Numbered from the stretch's first letter, positions 9,024 through 18,410 are shown. The stretch is DNA of 64,000 bases from an uncultured Bacteroidota bacterium (GCA_902626585.1 CACOGA010000007.1:1-64000); one strand, 5' to 3'. The notes: generated by a model not told the origin, from the letters alone. Numbers and translations: made by a program.

Positions 9024-10795
9024 TGAGCAGTAAAACCAAAGTATACAATGTCAAGCTTTTCAAAAGGCTCTTAAACTATATAAAATCTTACAGACTTATT
9101 TTTATGATATCTATATTGTCTGTTTTTGGACTTTCAATCTTTGGTGCTCTAAGACCGGTTGTATTAGAAAGAATTGTCGATGAAAATTTGACTGCATCAA
9201 ATTATGACTTTTTTCTTGAGTATATAATCATAATGGTTTCTTTGTTAGTTCTTGAGGTTGCCAGCAATTACTCATTTATTTTCAACGCAGGACTACTTGG
9301 TCAATCTGTTGTAAAAGATATTAGAGTTAAACTATTTGATCACATACAGGCTTTTAAGATGAAGTATTATGACAAATCATCGGTAGGCATTCTGATAACT
9401 AGAACGGTTACTGATATGGAGAGGATTGCTGATATTTTTGGACAAGGACTTTTTATGATTATCAGCGATATACTTAAAATGTTAATTGTAGCAATTGTGA
9501 TGATTTATATGAATTGGGAACTAAGTTTAATAGTATTTATTTCATTACCATTTATTTTATTAGCAACGAAAATTTTTCAAAAATATATGAAGATGGCGTT
9601 TGATGAAGTTAGAAATGAAGTTGCCAACCTAAACTCATTTGTTCAAGAAAGAGTCACAGGAATGGATGTATTACAGCTTTTTGCAAGAGAAAAAATTGAA
9701 TTGGAAAAATTTAAACAGATAAATGAACGACATAAAAAAGCGTGGTTAAAGACTGTGTGGTATAATTCTATTTTTTTCCCAGTTGCAGAAATCTTTTCAT
9801 CATTAACTCTTGGTTTAGTAGTGTGGTATGGAGGCATGAATACTATATTAGATAACAGCGCATCAATAGGTGAACTAACGGCATTTATCATGATGATTCC
9901 GATGTTATTTAGGCCATTAAATCAAATAGCAAACAAGTTTAATACCTTATTGATGGGTATGGTGGCCGCTGAAAGAGTTTTTAATGTTTTGGATACGGAT
10001 TCATTAATTCAAGATACTGGATTTAAAATTGCTGATAATATCGACGGAAAAATTAAATATGAAAATGTCAATTTTTCATACAATCAAGGGGAAAAGGTTA
10101 TCGATGAGTTAAATCTTGAGATAGAAAAGGGAACAATAAATGCTATAGTTGGTGCAACTGGCTCTGGGAAATCAACAATTATCAAGCTACTAAACAGGTT
10201 CTACGAATTAGATTCAGGTTCGATTTATATTGATAATATTAATGTGAGAGATTATTCAATTTCATCATTAAGAAAAAATATCGGATTTGTTTCTCAAGAT
10301 GTTCATCTATTTTCTGACACAATATTAAATAATATTACCTTACAAAATAGCGACATTTCTTTTTTGAGAGTAAAGCAAGCTGCCAAGGACATTGAATTAG
10401 ATGATTTTATAAGTTCATTGCCAAACGGATATAATTACAATGTAAGGGAAAGGGGGGCTGGTTTATCCACTGGACAAAGACAATTAATCTCATTTTTAAG
10501 GGCTTACATAAAAAATCCTCAAATTTTAGTACTTGACGAAGCCACTTCATCTATCGATACAGATTCAGAATTATTAATTCAAAAGGCAACAAAGAAAATT
10601 ACAGAAAATAGAACATCTATTATTATTGCTCATAGATTAAGTACAATTATGAAGGCTGACAAAATAATAGTTATGAGTCGTGGTAAAATTGTTGAGTCAG
10701 GTACTCATGATCAATTGCTAAAAAAAATAAATGGACATTATCGAAAACTATACCATGCTCAATTGAAAAAAGAGAATCAAAAAGTCCTCGCTTAG
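9023..10795 (+). CDS. MsbA-like ABC exporter (fused membrane and ATPase domains)
   Basis: This 590-aa half-transporter has an N-terminal six-helix exporter domain (about residues 20-310) and a C-terminal ATPase with Walker A VGATGSGKST (about 376), Q-loop FVSQDVHLF, signature LSTGQRQ (about 478), Walker B LVLDEATSSID and the switch His in IAHRLS. Such proteins act as homodimers or heterodimers in the inner membrane and export lipids, peptides or drugs. The substrate is unknown. The start overlaps the truA stop. It converges on cdaA with a 4-nt overlap. Confidence 0.88.
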   Translation: MSSKTKVYNVKLFKRLLNYIKSYRLIFMISILSVFGLSIFGALRPVVLERIVDENLTASNYDFFLEYIIIMVSLLVLEVASNYSFIFNAGLLGQSVVKDIRVKLFDHIQAFKMKYYDKSSVGILITRTVTDMERIADIFGQGLFMIISDILKMLIVAIVMIYMNWELSLIVFISLPFILLATKIFQKYMKMAFDEVRNEVANLNSFVQERVTGMDVLQLFAREKIELEKFKQINERHKKAWLKTVWYNSIFFPVAEIFSSLTLGLVVWYGGMNTILDNSASIGELTAFIMMIPMLFRPLNQIANKFNTLLMGMVAAERVFNVLDTDSLIQDTGFKIADNIDGKIKYENVNFSYNQGEKVIDELNLEIEKGTINAIVGATGSGKSTIIKLLNRFYELDSGSIYIDNINVRDYSISSLRKNIGFVSQDVHLFSDTILNNITLQNSDISFLRVKQAAKDIELDDFISSLPNGYNYNVRERGAGLSTGQRQLISFLRAYIKNPQILVLDEATSSIDTDSELLIQKATKKITENRTSIIIAHRLSTIMKADKIIVMSRGKIVESGTHDQLLKKINGHYRKLYHAQLKKENQKVLA

Positions 10796-11583
10796 GAAAT
10801 ATCTTTTTCAAGTAATTTTACAAGATCATCTTGCGAATTAAAATCTAAAAAAGCTCCGCTCTTTATGTAGGAAATATTCCCATTTTCTTCCGAAACAACT
10901 AGAGCAACAGCATCTGTTTTTTCGGTTATACTAACAGCTGCTCTGTGCCTTAGGCCAAAATTGCTCGAAATTTTCGTCTCATTATTTATTGGTAAAACAA
11001 CCCTAGTAGCTTTGATGATATTATCTGAAATTATTATGGCACCATCGTGCAATGGGCTATTTTTAAAAAATATGCTTTCAAGAATTGGTTGAGTTACAGA
11101 AATATTCATTTCATCCCCAGAATTTTCTAGAAAATTTAAATTATTACTTCTTTCAATTACAATCAAAGCACCTGTTTTGGTTTCACTCATATTGTAGCAA
11201 GCAGAAATAACAGACTTGATATCTGTAGTATCTCTTTCAAGCTTTTGGTTTTTAAAAAACTTTATTTTTTCTAAAAATGAGCCTTTCTTGGAAAGATTTG
11301 CAGAACCAACCATTAGTAAGAATTTTCTAATTTCAGGTTGGAAAACAACGATTAATGCAATAATCCCCACACTCATAAAACCACCAATAATACTAGACAG
11401 TAGTTCCATATCTAGAAGTACTGTACCTCTCCAAACAAGATAAATTAAAATTATACCTATAAAAATATTAATAGCTACTGTTCCTTTAAGTAATTTATAA
11501 GCATAATAAAGCAGAGTAGCTACAAGAATTATGTCAAGTAAATCTATTATTGAAAAATTGAGTATTTCTCTGAAAAATTCCAT
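10792..11583 (-). CDS. cdaA: membrane diadenylate cyclase CdaA (c-di-AMP synthase)
   Basis: The 263-aa protein has three N-terminal membrane helices (within residues 12-90) and a DAC domain with the signature DGA (180-182) and the RHR motif in LRHRAAVS (212-214), the residues that bind and condense two ATP into cyclic di-AMP. This layout is that of CdaA/DacA rather than DisA. c-di-AMP controls osmolyte and potassium balance in other bacteria; the targets here are unknown. It follows folP on the same strand, as in many Bacteroidota, but has its own -7 box in the 33-nt gap. Confidence 0.92.
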   Translation of the reverse strand: MEFFREILNFSIIDLLDIILVATLLYYAYKLLKGTVAINIFIGIILIYLVWRGTVLLDMELLSSIIGGFMSVGIIALIVVFQPEIRKFLLMVGSANLSKKGSFLEKIKFFKNQKLERDTTDIKSVISACYNMSETKTGALIVIERSNNLNFLENSGDEMNISVTQPILESIFFKNSPLHDGAIIISDNIIKATRVVLPINNETKISSNFGLRHRAAVSITEKTDAVALVVSEENGNISYIKSGAFLDFNSQDDLVKLLEKDIS

Positions 11584-11595
11584 AATTAGTTAATG

Positions 11596-11603
11596 CAAAT
11601 ATA
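11596..11603 (-). promoter_or_regulatory. -7 promoter box for cdaA
   Basis: On the minus strand TATATTTG matches TAnnTTTG exactly, ending 12 nt before the cdaA ATG. It lies within the short folP-cdaA gap, so cdaA may be transcribed both with folP and alone. Confidence 0.45.
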
Positions 11604-11616
11604 GGACTAAAAAATT

Positions 11617-12441
11617 TTAGCCATTTAACTGACTGACTAATTTAACGCACTCAGATGCTTCTTTTACATCATGTGTTCTTAATATTTTTGCTCCCTTAAT
11701 CAGAGATATTGTGTTTAATATTGAAGAACCATTTAAAGCTTCCTCAGGTGTTGTTTTAAGAGTTTTATATATCATCGACTTTCTTGAAACCCCAACCAAG
11801 ATAGGTCTTTCAAACTGATTTAAAATTTCTAGATTATTGAGTAGTTCATAATTTTGTTTTATTGTTTTTGCAAAACCAAATCCGGGATCTACAATTATAT
11901 CATTAATTCCAAAAGATTTAGCTTTAACTATTCTTTCTGAAAAATATTTACATACATCTTTTGTAACATCTTCATAATTTGATTTATTCATCATGTTTTG
12001 AGGATTGCCCCTCATGTGCATTAAAATATATGGAACTTGGTATTTAGAAACTGTTTCAAACATATCAGAATCTAAATTACCACCTGAAATATCATTAACA
12101 ATATCTGCACCAGAAATAATAGCTTCAGCTGCAACCTTACTTCTAAACGTGTCGATTGAAACAATTATATTTTTATGTTGTTTTTTAATTAGTTTAATGA
12201 CAGGAATTACACGATTAAGCTCATCTATTGTGCTAATATCTTTTGCTCCAGGGCGAGAACTATATCCACCTACGTCAATTATATCTGCACCCGAAATAAT
12301 CATTTTTTCTATTTGATTTTTGATTTGCTCAATGCTTTTATATTTGCCACCATCATAAAACGAATCAGGGGTGATATTTAATATTCCCATTATTTTTGGA
12401 TGTGAAAAATCTAGTAGTTTACCCTTAATATTTATAGTCAT
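11617..12441 (-). CDS. folP: dihydropteroate synthase
   Basis: FolP condenses p-aminobenzoate with the pterin pyrophosphate in folate synthesis. The 274-aa sequence shows IMGILNITPDSFYDGG (pterin-site start), IDVGGYSSRPGA, VSIDTFRS, IVNDISGG, LMHMRGNPQNM, IIVDPGFGFAKT and LVGVSRKS, covering all the conserved TIM-barrel loops of the family. Length is normal. It is divergent from the DUF1599 gene. No exact -7 box was found; TAAATTTC about 70 nt upstream is one base away. Confidence 0.95.
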   Translation of the reverse strand: MTINIKGKLLDFSHPKIMGILNITPDSFYDGGKYKSIEQIKNQIEKMIISGADIIDVGGYSSRPGAKDISTIDELNRVIPVIKLIKKQHKNIIVSIDTFRSKVAAEAIISGADIVNDISGGNLDSDMFETVSKYQVPYILMHMRGNPQNMMNKSNYEDVTKDVCKYFSERIVKAKSFGINDIIVDPGFGFAKTIKQNYELLNNLEILNQFERPILVGVSRKSMIYKTLKTTPEEALNGSSILNTISLIKGAKILRTHDVKEASECVKLVSQLNG

Positions 12442-12523
12442 GAAGAGATGTTTAAAAATTTAAAGATGATTCTTTGATGATTAAAGATATTTAATCGAAA
12501 TTTACGTAAAATTTCTCCTAATT

Positions 12524-13060
12524 ATGCAAAAAACCATAAAGCAATATGATAATGTTACATCCATATGCAAATCGCTTTTTGAAAAAAAATTACATGATTA
12601 TGGTAGTGCCTGGAGAATATTAAGATTATCATCACTTACTGACCAAATTTTTATTAAAGCTCAACGTATTAGAGGACTACAAAAAAACACCATTCAAAAA
12701 GTGGATGAAGGTCAGTCTGAAGAGTTTATCGGGATAATTAATTATTCAGTAATGGCATTAATTCAAATTGAAATGGGTATTGCCGAAAACCCTGATTTAA
12801 ATGCTAAAGATTGTATGAATTTTTATGATAAAATGATAAAAAAAACAAGGGAATTGATGATGAATAAGAACCACGATTATGGTGAAGCATGGAGAGAAAT
12901 GAGAGTTAGCTCACTTACCGATTTAATTCTTCAAAAGCTTCTCAGGGTAAAACAAATTGAGGATAACAAGGGTAATACACTGGTAAGTGAGGGAATAGAT
13001 GCCAATTACACCGATATTATTAATTACGCAATTTTTGCATTAATTCATTTAAAAATATGA
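12524..13060 (+). CDS. DUF1599-type protein with an internal duplication
   Basis: The 178-aa product consists of two related halves: HDYGSAWRILRLSSLTDQIF (from residue 24) and HDYGEAWREMRVSSLTDLIL (from residue 117), each followed by an INYxxxALI helix. This matches the DUF1599 family of Bacteroidota, which I believe carries two copies of the domain. Function is unknown; all-helical prediction and acidic/basic patches fit a soluble cytoplasmic protein. Its stop overlaps the next ATG (ATGA), so it is translationally coupled to the DoxX-like membrane gene. It is divergent from folP. Confidence 0.75.
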   Translation: MQKTIKQYDNVTSICKSLFEKKLHDYGSAWRILRLSSLTDQIFIKAQRIRGLQKNTIQKVDEGQSEEFIGIINYSVMALIQIEMGIAENPDLNAKDCMNFYDKMIKKTRELMMNKNHDYGEAWREMRVSSLTDLILQKLLRVKQIEDNKGNTLVSEGIDANYTDIINYAIFALIHLKI

Positions 13061-14157
13061 TTAATATAATGGTTTCGCTTTTTAGGTATTTTGTTGGTGC
13101 ATTATTTATTTTTTCAGGTTTAATAAAATTAAATGACCCCGTTGGTTTCTCGTTTAAATTGGAGGAGTATTTTGGCCCGACTGTTTTCAATCTAGATTTT
13201 TTAATTCCTTTTGTACTTCCAATGGCAATTTTCATAGTCATTTTTGAAGTTATTCTTGGGATTTTTTTAATTGTAGGTTTTAAGAGGGATTTTACCCTTT
13301 GGAGCTTATTATTAATGATTGTATTTTTTACTTTTCTGACATGGTACTCTGCATATTTTAATAAGGTTACTGATTGTGGATGTTTTGGGGATGCTATAAA
13401 ATTAACCCCATGGGAATCTTTCAGTAAAGATGTCATACTCTTGGTTATGATTGCTTATTTATTTCTAAAAAGAAGTTTTATAAAACCAATATTAAATGAA
13501 ACAGGTCAAAGATTAATAATCGGTTCCTCTTTGTTGATATGTTTCTTCATTGCATATTTTGTATTGAATCACCTTCCGATTTTAGATTTTAGAGCTTATA
13601 AAATTGGTGACAATTTACTTGAAAATATGAGTATTCCCGATGATGCGCCAAAAGATATTTATGAGTACGAGTGGTTATTCAAAGAAGGAGATAATGAGAA
13701 GAAATATATCACAGGCGGTGAATATCCAGACGTAAATGGTGATTTTCTTGGTGTAGAAACAAAACTAATTCAAAAGGGCTACGAGCCTTCAATTTATGAT
13801 TTTTCGATTGAAGTGAATGGTAAAAACCTTACAGAAGAAGTGCTAAATGAAGAAAAACTGCTAATTTATATTTCATATAACCTTCAAAAATTTTCGTCCG
13901 AAGCAATTGAAAGTATGCTAGCCTCAGCAGAAAAAGCAAAAAATAAAGGTTATAAAATAATTGGTTTAACAGCTTCATCTGTTGAGGATAGGAGTGTTTT
14001 TATAAAAACAAATGATTTATTTTTTGATTTTTATACATGTGACGAAACAGCTTTAAAAACGATAGTAAGATCTAATCCAGGTGCAATTGTTTTAAATACT
14101 GGAACTGTTGTTGATAAAAAACACTTTAAAGATTTTTCTGATTTAAATTTTGATTAA
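13057..14157 (+). CDS. DoxX/MauE-like membrane protein of the BT_3928 type
   Basis: The N-terminal half (residues 1-160) has four or five membrane helices with YFVGALFIFSGLIKLNDP and the Cys-containing TDCGCFGDAIKLTPWE, a hallmark shared by DoxX/MauE-like proteins. The C-terminal 190 residues look extracytoplasmic and loosely thioredoxin-like (LIYISYNLQKFSSEAIESM), although a CxxC is not seen there. MauE-type proteins are linked to disulfide or redox maturation in the envelope; the exact role here is unknown. Start ATG overlaps the DUF1599 stop. The next gene begins immediately after its TAA. Confidence 0.72.
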   Translation: MINIMVSLFRYFVGALFIFSGLIKLNDPVGFSFKLEEYFGPTVFNLDFLIPFVLPMAIFIVIFEVILGIFLIVGFKRDFTLWSLLLMIVFFTFLTWYSAYFNKVTDCGCFGDAIKLTPWESFSKDVILLVMIAYLFLKRSFIKPILNETGQRLIIGSSLLICFFIAYFVLNHLPILDFRAYKIGDNLLENMSIPDDAPKDIYEYEWLFKEGDNEKKYITGGEYPDVNGDFLGVETKLIQKGYEPSIYDFSIEVNGKNLTEEVLNEEKLLIYISYNLQKFSSEAIESMLASAEKAKNKGYKIIGLTASSVEDRSVFIKTNDLFFDFYTCDETALKTIVRSNPGAIVLNTGTVVDKKHFKDFSDLNFD

Positions 14158-15231
14158 TTGCTAAGATATATTTTGGATAAAATATTTTACTCTGCTGTAA
14201 CCATGTTTGGTGTAGTTACCGTTATATTTTTTCTTTTTAATGTTCTACCTGGTGACCCAGCTCAAATGATGTTAGGGCAAAATGAAAATTCAGAGCAAAT
14301 AAATATTGTAAAAAAAAAATATGGATTTGATAAGTCATTGTCTAAACAGTATTTACTCTATTTAAATGATTTATCCCTAATCTCAATTCATTCAAAAAAT
14401 CGTGATGATTACTCTTATTTTGATCAAAATTATAATGGCATTGAGATTTTAAATTTTAAACAATCAACATTAAATTTTAAATATCCTTATTTAAGAACAT
14501 CCTTTGTAAATCAAGGAAAAAAGGTTTCATCAATAATAAGAGAGACACTTCCAAATACTTTCATTTTAGCGTTATCAGCAATTTTAATCGCTATCCTATC
14601 TGGCTTAATCCTAGGTATTGTTTCAGCATTAAATAAAGGAAATTATATTGATATTTTAATTCAGTTTGTAAGCACTATCGGTATGAGTGTACCATCCTTC
14701 TTCAGTGCTATAATTTTTGCTTGGATATTTGGCTTTTTACTTAAAGATTTTACCGGCTTAGAAATGACGGGAAGTTTATATGAACTTGATGATTATGGAG
14801 AATCACTTAACCTAAAATTAAAGAATTTAATTTTACCCTCAATTGTTTTAGGAATTAGGCCATTAGCAGTGATTAGCCAACTAGTAAGAAATGAACTTTT
14901 AAATGTTTTGAACCAGGACTATATTAGAACTGCAAAAGCCAAGGGTTTATCAAAATTTAATGTAATAAAAGATCACGCTATAAAAAATGCCCTAAATCCT
15001 GTAGTAACTGTGATTTCCGGATGGTTTGCATCACTTTTGGCTGGAGCTGTTTTTGTTGAATTCATATTCGGCTGGAACGGAATTGGTAAAGAAATTGTTA
15101 ATGCATTAAATCTTCTTGATTTACCTGTAATAATGGGCTCAGTACTGGTTATTGCATTTATGTTTATATTAATAAATATTTTGGTGGATATAATCTATGT
15201 CAAATTAGACCCAAGAATTAAAATTAATTAA
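14158..15231 (+). CDS. DppB-type ABC transporter permease without visible partners
   Basis: The 357-aa protein has six hydrophobic segments and the binding-protein-dependent permease loop (EAA-type) AKAKGLSKFNVIKDHAIKNA, followed by VFVEFIFGWNGIGKEIVNAL, typical of DppB/OppB dipeptide permeases. The N-terminal RYILDKIFYSAVTMFGV and LPGDPAQMMLGQ also match. A usual importer needs a second permease, one or two ATPases and a binding protein; none is nearby. The start is TTG directly after the preceding TAA, giving MLRYILDKIF. An alternative role or distant partners must be assumed. Confidence 0.8.
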   Translation: MLRYILDKIFYSAVTMFGVVTVIFFLFNVLPGDPAQMMLGQNENSEQINIVKKKYGFDKSLSKQYLLYLNDLSLISIHSKNRDDYSYFDQNYNGIEILNFKQSTLNFKYPYLRTSFVNQGKKVSSIIRETLPNTFILALSAILIAILSGLILGIVSALNKGNYIDILIQFVSTIGMSVPSFFSAIIFAWIFGFLLKDFTGLEMTGSLYELDDYGESLNLKLKNLILPSIVLGIRPLAVISQLVRNELLNVLNQDYIRTAKAKGLSKFNVIKDHAIKNALNPVVTVISGWFASLLAGAVFVEFIFGWNGIGKEIVNALNLLDLPVIMGSVLVIAFMFILINILVDIIYVKLDPRIKIN

Positions 15232-15232
15232 A

Positions 15233-15988
15233 ATGGACAGAAAAAAAATTGTTGCAGGTAATTGGAAAATGAATATGACCTATGAGCAATCGGTCAGACT
15301 CATAAATGAGCTAAAAAAAATCACTAACACTAATGTAGAAATTAAAATTGCTCCTAGTTTTACAAATCTTAATAGTGCAATTGCCTTATTAGATTCATCT
15401 AGTATTGAAGTTATAGCTCAAAATGTTCATTTTGAACAAAGAGGTGCTTTTACAGGTGAAATTTCAGTAGAAATGCTAAAAAGTATTGGAATATCCTCCG
15501 TAATCATTGGGCATAGTGAGAGGAGAAAATACTTTAATGAAAATGACTTTATCTTATCGAAAAAAGTTAAAGTTGCGATTGAAAATTCCCTAAGTGTCAT
15601 TTTTTGCATTGGAGAGGAGTTATCCGAACGTGAAAAAGGAAATCATTTTGAATTAATTAAAAATCAAATAATTAATGGTCTTTTTGAATTAAATATAAAC
15701 CAAATTAAAAATGTCACTTTAGCATATGAACCTGTTTGGGCAATAGGCACCGGAAAAACGGCTGAAAATTTTCAAATTCAGGAGATGCACCAATTTATAC
15801 GAAAATTATTTGAAGATAAATTTGGAGCTGAAATTTCAAAATCAATGAGAATTTTATACGGGGGTAGTGTAAAACCAAATAATGCTGAAGAAATATTTTT
15901 ACTAGATGATGTTGATGGGGGGCTAATCGGGGGTGCATCATTAAATTTTTCAGATTTTAATTCAATTGTTGAGGCCGCAAATGGGTGA
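15233..15988 (+). CDS. tpiA: triose-phosphate isomerase
   Basis: This 251-aa glycolytic enzyme interconverts dihydroxyacetone phosphate and glyceraldehyde 3-phosphate. Catalytic residues are visible: Lys12 in AGNWKMN, His94 in IIGHSERR and Glu166 in LAYEPVWAIGTGK; the phosphate-binding ILYGGSVKPNNA and GGLIGGASL loops are also intact. It follows the permease by 1 nt and overlaps prmA by 8 nt, so these genes form one unit (DUF1599 to prmA). Confidence 0.97.
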   Translation: MDRKKIVAGNWKMNMTYEQSVRLINELKKITNTNVEIKIAPSFTNLNSAIALLDSSSIEVIAQNVHFEQRGAFTGEISVEMLKSIGISSVIIGHSERRKYFNENDFILSKKVKVAIENSLSVIFCIGEELSEREKGNHFELIKNQIINGLFELNINQIKNVTLAYEPVWAIGTGKTAENFQIQEMHQFIRKLFEDKFGAEISKSMRILYGGSVKPNNAEEIFLLDDVDGGLIGGASLNFSDFNSIVEAANG

Positions 15989-16814
15989 TGTTTATCTCTC
16001 AATAAATTTTAATGTTAGACCTATCAGCGGGGTAGAAATTCTCATAGCCGAACTCAGCTATTTGGGTTTTGAAATGTTTCAAGAAAACAATCAAGGTCTT
16101 AACGCTTACATTAAAGAATCTAATTTTAACAAAAATCTTTTTGATAAAGTGAGAATTTTAAATTCAAAGGAATTTAAAATTGATTATAATATTTCAAAAC
16201 TTGAAAATAAAAACTGGAATGAAAAATGGGAGAGAGATTTTGAACCAGTAGAAATTGGACAAAATTGTATAATTAGAGCACCTTTTCATCAAAAATCAAA
16301 AAAAAAATATGATATAGTTATAAAACCAGAAATGAGTTTCGGGACAGGTCATCACGAAACTACAAGACTAATGATTGAGTTTTTACTTGAGTATGATTTA
16401 GAAAATAAAACAATATGTGATGTAGGGTGTGGGACAGGAATTTTATCAATAATCTCAGAAAAAAGAGGTGCAAAATTAGTTGATGCTTTGGATATTGATC
16501 CTAATTGTTATCGCAATACCCTAACAAACATAAAAAAAAATAATTGTAAGAAAATTAATGTGATGAATTCTTCATCTGATATCTTAATCGGAAATTATTA
16601 TGACCTAATCTTATCTAATATTACACTGAATATTTTAAAAGAAAACTTTGAAAATTTTAAAATGTTTTCTTCCAGACAAACCAATTTAATTTTAAGTGGA
16701 TTCTATAAAAATGACTTAGAAAATGTTAACGAAATATTAGAGGGTCTTAATTTTACTAATATAGATTCCAAAACCAAAAATAATTGGATAGCTGCTAGAT
16801 ATTGTTACAATTAG
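15981..16814 (+). CDS. prmA: ribosomal protein L11 methyltransferase
   Basis: PrmA is an S-adenosylmethionine-dependent methyltransferase that trimethylates ribosomal protein L11. The SAM-binding region shows FGTGHHETTRLMIEFL followed by ICDVGCGTGILSI, and the later DLILSNITLNIL matches the substrate/SAM pocket motif. I chose the ATG at 15981 (MGDVYLSINFNV, 277 aa) over the ORF-track TTG at 15966, because the family starts there; it overlaps the tpiA stop by 8 nt. In many flavobacteria clpS follows; here a convergent gene overlaps its last 20 nt instead. Confidence 0.92.
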   Translation: MGDVYLSINFNVRPISGVEILIAELSYLGFEMFQENNQGLNAYIKESNFNKNLFDKVRILNSKEFKIDYNISKLENKNWNEKWERDFEPVEIGQNCIIRAPFHQKSKKKYDIVIKPEMSFGTGHHETTRLMIEFLLEYDLENKTICDVGCGTGILSIISEKRGAKLVDALDIDPNCYRNTLTNIKKNNCKKINVMNSSSDILIGNYYDLILSNITLNILKENFENFKMFSSRQTNLILSGFYKNDLENVNEILEGLNFTNIDSKTKNNWIAARYCYN

Positions 16815-18219
16815 TTTCATTGATTGAGCTGAAGCAATTTTCATTTAAACTACCCCCCAATATTTCATTAAAGCCACCAACAATATTGATTAGCTTATTA
16901 TAGCCCATTTTCCTAAGTAAAGAAATTGCAATTACAGATCTATAACCTGCTGCGCAATGGATATATAAATTCTCATTTTGTACTATATCTTGACATTTTT
17001 CTTTTAAATTACTTAAAGGTATATTTTGAGCTCCTTCAATATGCTTATTATTAAATTCAGACTCTCTTCTAACATCTAAAACATCAATTTTATTTAGTTT
17101 TAGAATATCAATAAAATTTTTCGATTTTATGCTTTCCAAACTATCGGTTTGATTACCATCTTTAATCCATTTTTTTAACCCTCCATCCAAATACCCAAGA
17201 CAATTATCAAAACCGATCCTTGACAGTCTTGTTATAGCCTCATTCTGGCGTCCATCATTACAAACAATAATAATTGGAGTATTAATATCTTTAAAAATTT
17301 CCCCAACCCAAGGAGCAAACCTGCCTTCTAATCCAATAAATATAGAATCTTTAATATGTGATTTTATAAAGTCGTTTGTAGTCCTTGTATCCAAAATTAT
17401 AATTTGTGGATTTTTAATAAGTTCTTTTAGCTCTTCAGATGATATTTTAGTTAGTGATTTTTCTAAAACATTCTCAAAATCTTGATATCCTTTTTGATTT
17501 AATTTTACATTTGAGGGAAAATATGCGGGTGGTTCGGGAAGATTTTCGGTCAACTCTCTAATGAAATCGTCTTTACTCAATTCACCATTAAGTGCATAAT
17601 TATTAGCTTTTTGATTTTTTAATGTATCCACTGTTTTTTTCATCATTTTTTTACCACAAGCAGAGCCTGCTCCATGACCAGGATAAACAATTAAATTATC
17701 ACCTAAAGGTTTGATTTTTGAATTAATAGAGTCATACAAGATTGATGCTAGCTCTTCTTTGGTTGTATCCTTATATCTTTGGGCTACATCAGGTATCCCT
17801 ACGTCTCCTAGAAATAGTGTGTCTCCTGTGAATATAGCATGTGCTTCATTTTCCTCGTTGTAAAGCAAGTATGAACAGCTTTCTAATGTATGACCTGGGG
17901 TGTGTAGAACTTTGATTTTTATTTTTCCCAATTCAAAAAAATCCCCATCAGAGGCTATTATACATTTGTAATCAGGATTTGCATTAGGGCCATAAACAAT
18001 GGGTGCATTAGTCTTTTTTGATAGCGTAATATGACCACTAACAAAATCTGCATGAAAGTGTGTTTGAAAAATATACTTGATTTCACATCCCCTAGCATTA
18101 GCAATATCTAAATATTGTTTTACCTCACGAATTGGATCTATAACTACAGCCTCTCCATCACTTTCAATAAAATACGACGCTTGTGACAAGCAAGAGGTAT
18201 ATATTTGCTCAATTTTCAT
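16795..18219 (-). CDS. persulfide dioxygenase-type metallo-hydrolase fused to two rhodanese domains
   Basis: The 474-aa protein has an N-terminal MBL domain with THFHADFVSGH (metal ligands about 54-58), LHTPGHTLES, TGDTLFLGDVGIPD and YPGHGAGSACG, the pattern of ETHE1-like persulfide dioxygenases. It is followed by rhodanese 1 (about 265-355, active Cys320 in CNDGRQ) and rhodanese 2 (about 375-460, Cys422 in HCAAGYRS). Known fusions oxidise glutathione persulfide and move sulfane sulfur, detoxifying sulfide. I set the start at ATG 18219; the track's TTG at 18228 is less likely. A 59-aa membrane protein ends 11 nt upstream. Confidence 0.88.
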   Translation of the reverse strand: MKIEQIYTSCLSQASYFIESDGEAVVIDPIREVKQYLDIANARGCEIKYIFQTHFHADFVSGHITLSKKTNAPIVYGPNANPDYKCIIASDGDFFELGKIKIKVLHTPGHTLESCSYLLYNEENEAHAIFTGDTLFLGDVGIPDVAQRYKDTTKEELASILYDSINSKIKPLGDNLIVYPGHGAGSACGKKMMKKTVDTLKNQKANNYALNGELSKDDFIRELTENLPEPPAYFPSNVKLNQKGYQDFENVLEKSLTKISSEELKELIKNPQIIILDTRTTNDFIKSHIKDSIFIGLEGRFAPWVGEIFKDINTPIIIVCNDGRQNEAITRLSRIGFDNCLGYLDGGLKKWIKDGNQTDSLESIKSKNFIDILKLNKIDVLDVRRESEFNNKHIEGAQNIPLSNLKEKCQDIVQNENLYIHCAAGYRSVIAISLLRKMGYNKLINIVGGFNEILGGSLNENCFSSINETNCNNI

Positions 18220-18230
18220 TAAGTGCAAAA

Positions 18231-18410
18231 TTATGAAATAATTAGCATAATGATTCCTCCAACTGCCATTCCTTCAATATAAGACAACCATAATGCATCA
18301 AAAGTTGATAATTTTATAGAGCTCAATATTTTATCTAAATTATTCTTATATGGTGATGTAATCAGGTATAGACTACCTGCAATCAATATATAAATAGAAA
18401 TTATTTTCAT
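18231..18410 (-). CDS. 59-aa membrane protein upstream of the persulfide dioxygenase (not in ORF track)
   Basis: I translated an uninterrupted 60-codon frame starting MKIISIYILIAGSLYLITSP and ending GMAVGGIIMLIIS, TAA. It has two hydrophobic helices (about residues 3-19 and 41-58) with a charged loop between. It falls just under the track's length cut. It is co-oriented with the persulfide dioxygenase gene and ends 11 nt before its ATG, so the two are likely one operon. I do not recognise a family. Fusions and operons of sulfur-handling enzymes often include membrane sulfur transporters, but at this size it would be at most an accessory subunit; that is inference. Confidence 0.55.
   Translation of the reverse strand: MKIISIYILIAGSLYLITSPYKNNLDKILSSIKLSTFDALWLSYIEGMAVGGIIMLIIS

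Noticed and set aside
16795-16814. clpS expected after prmA
   Set aside because: The gene that commonly follows prmA in flavobacteria is not here; a convergent persulfide dioxygenase gene overlaps the prmA end, and no ClpS-like frame was found.
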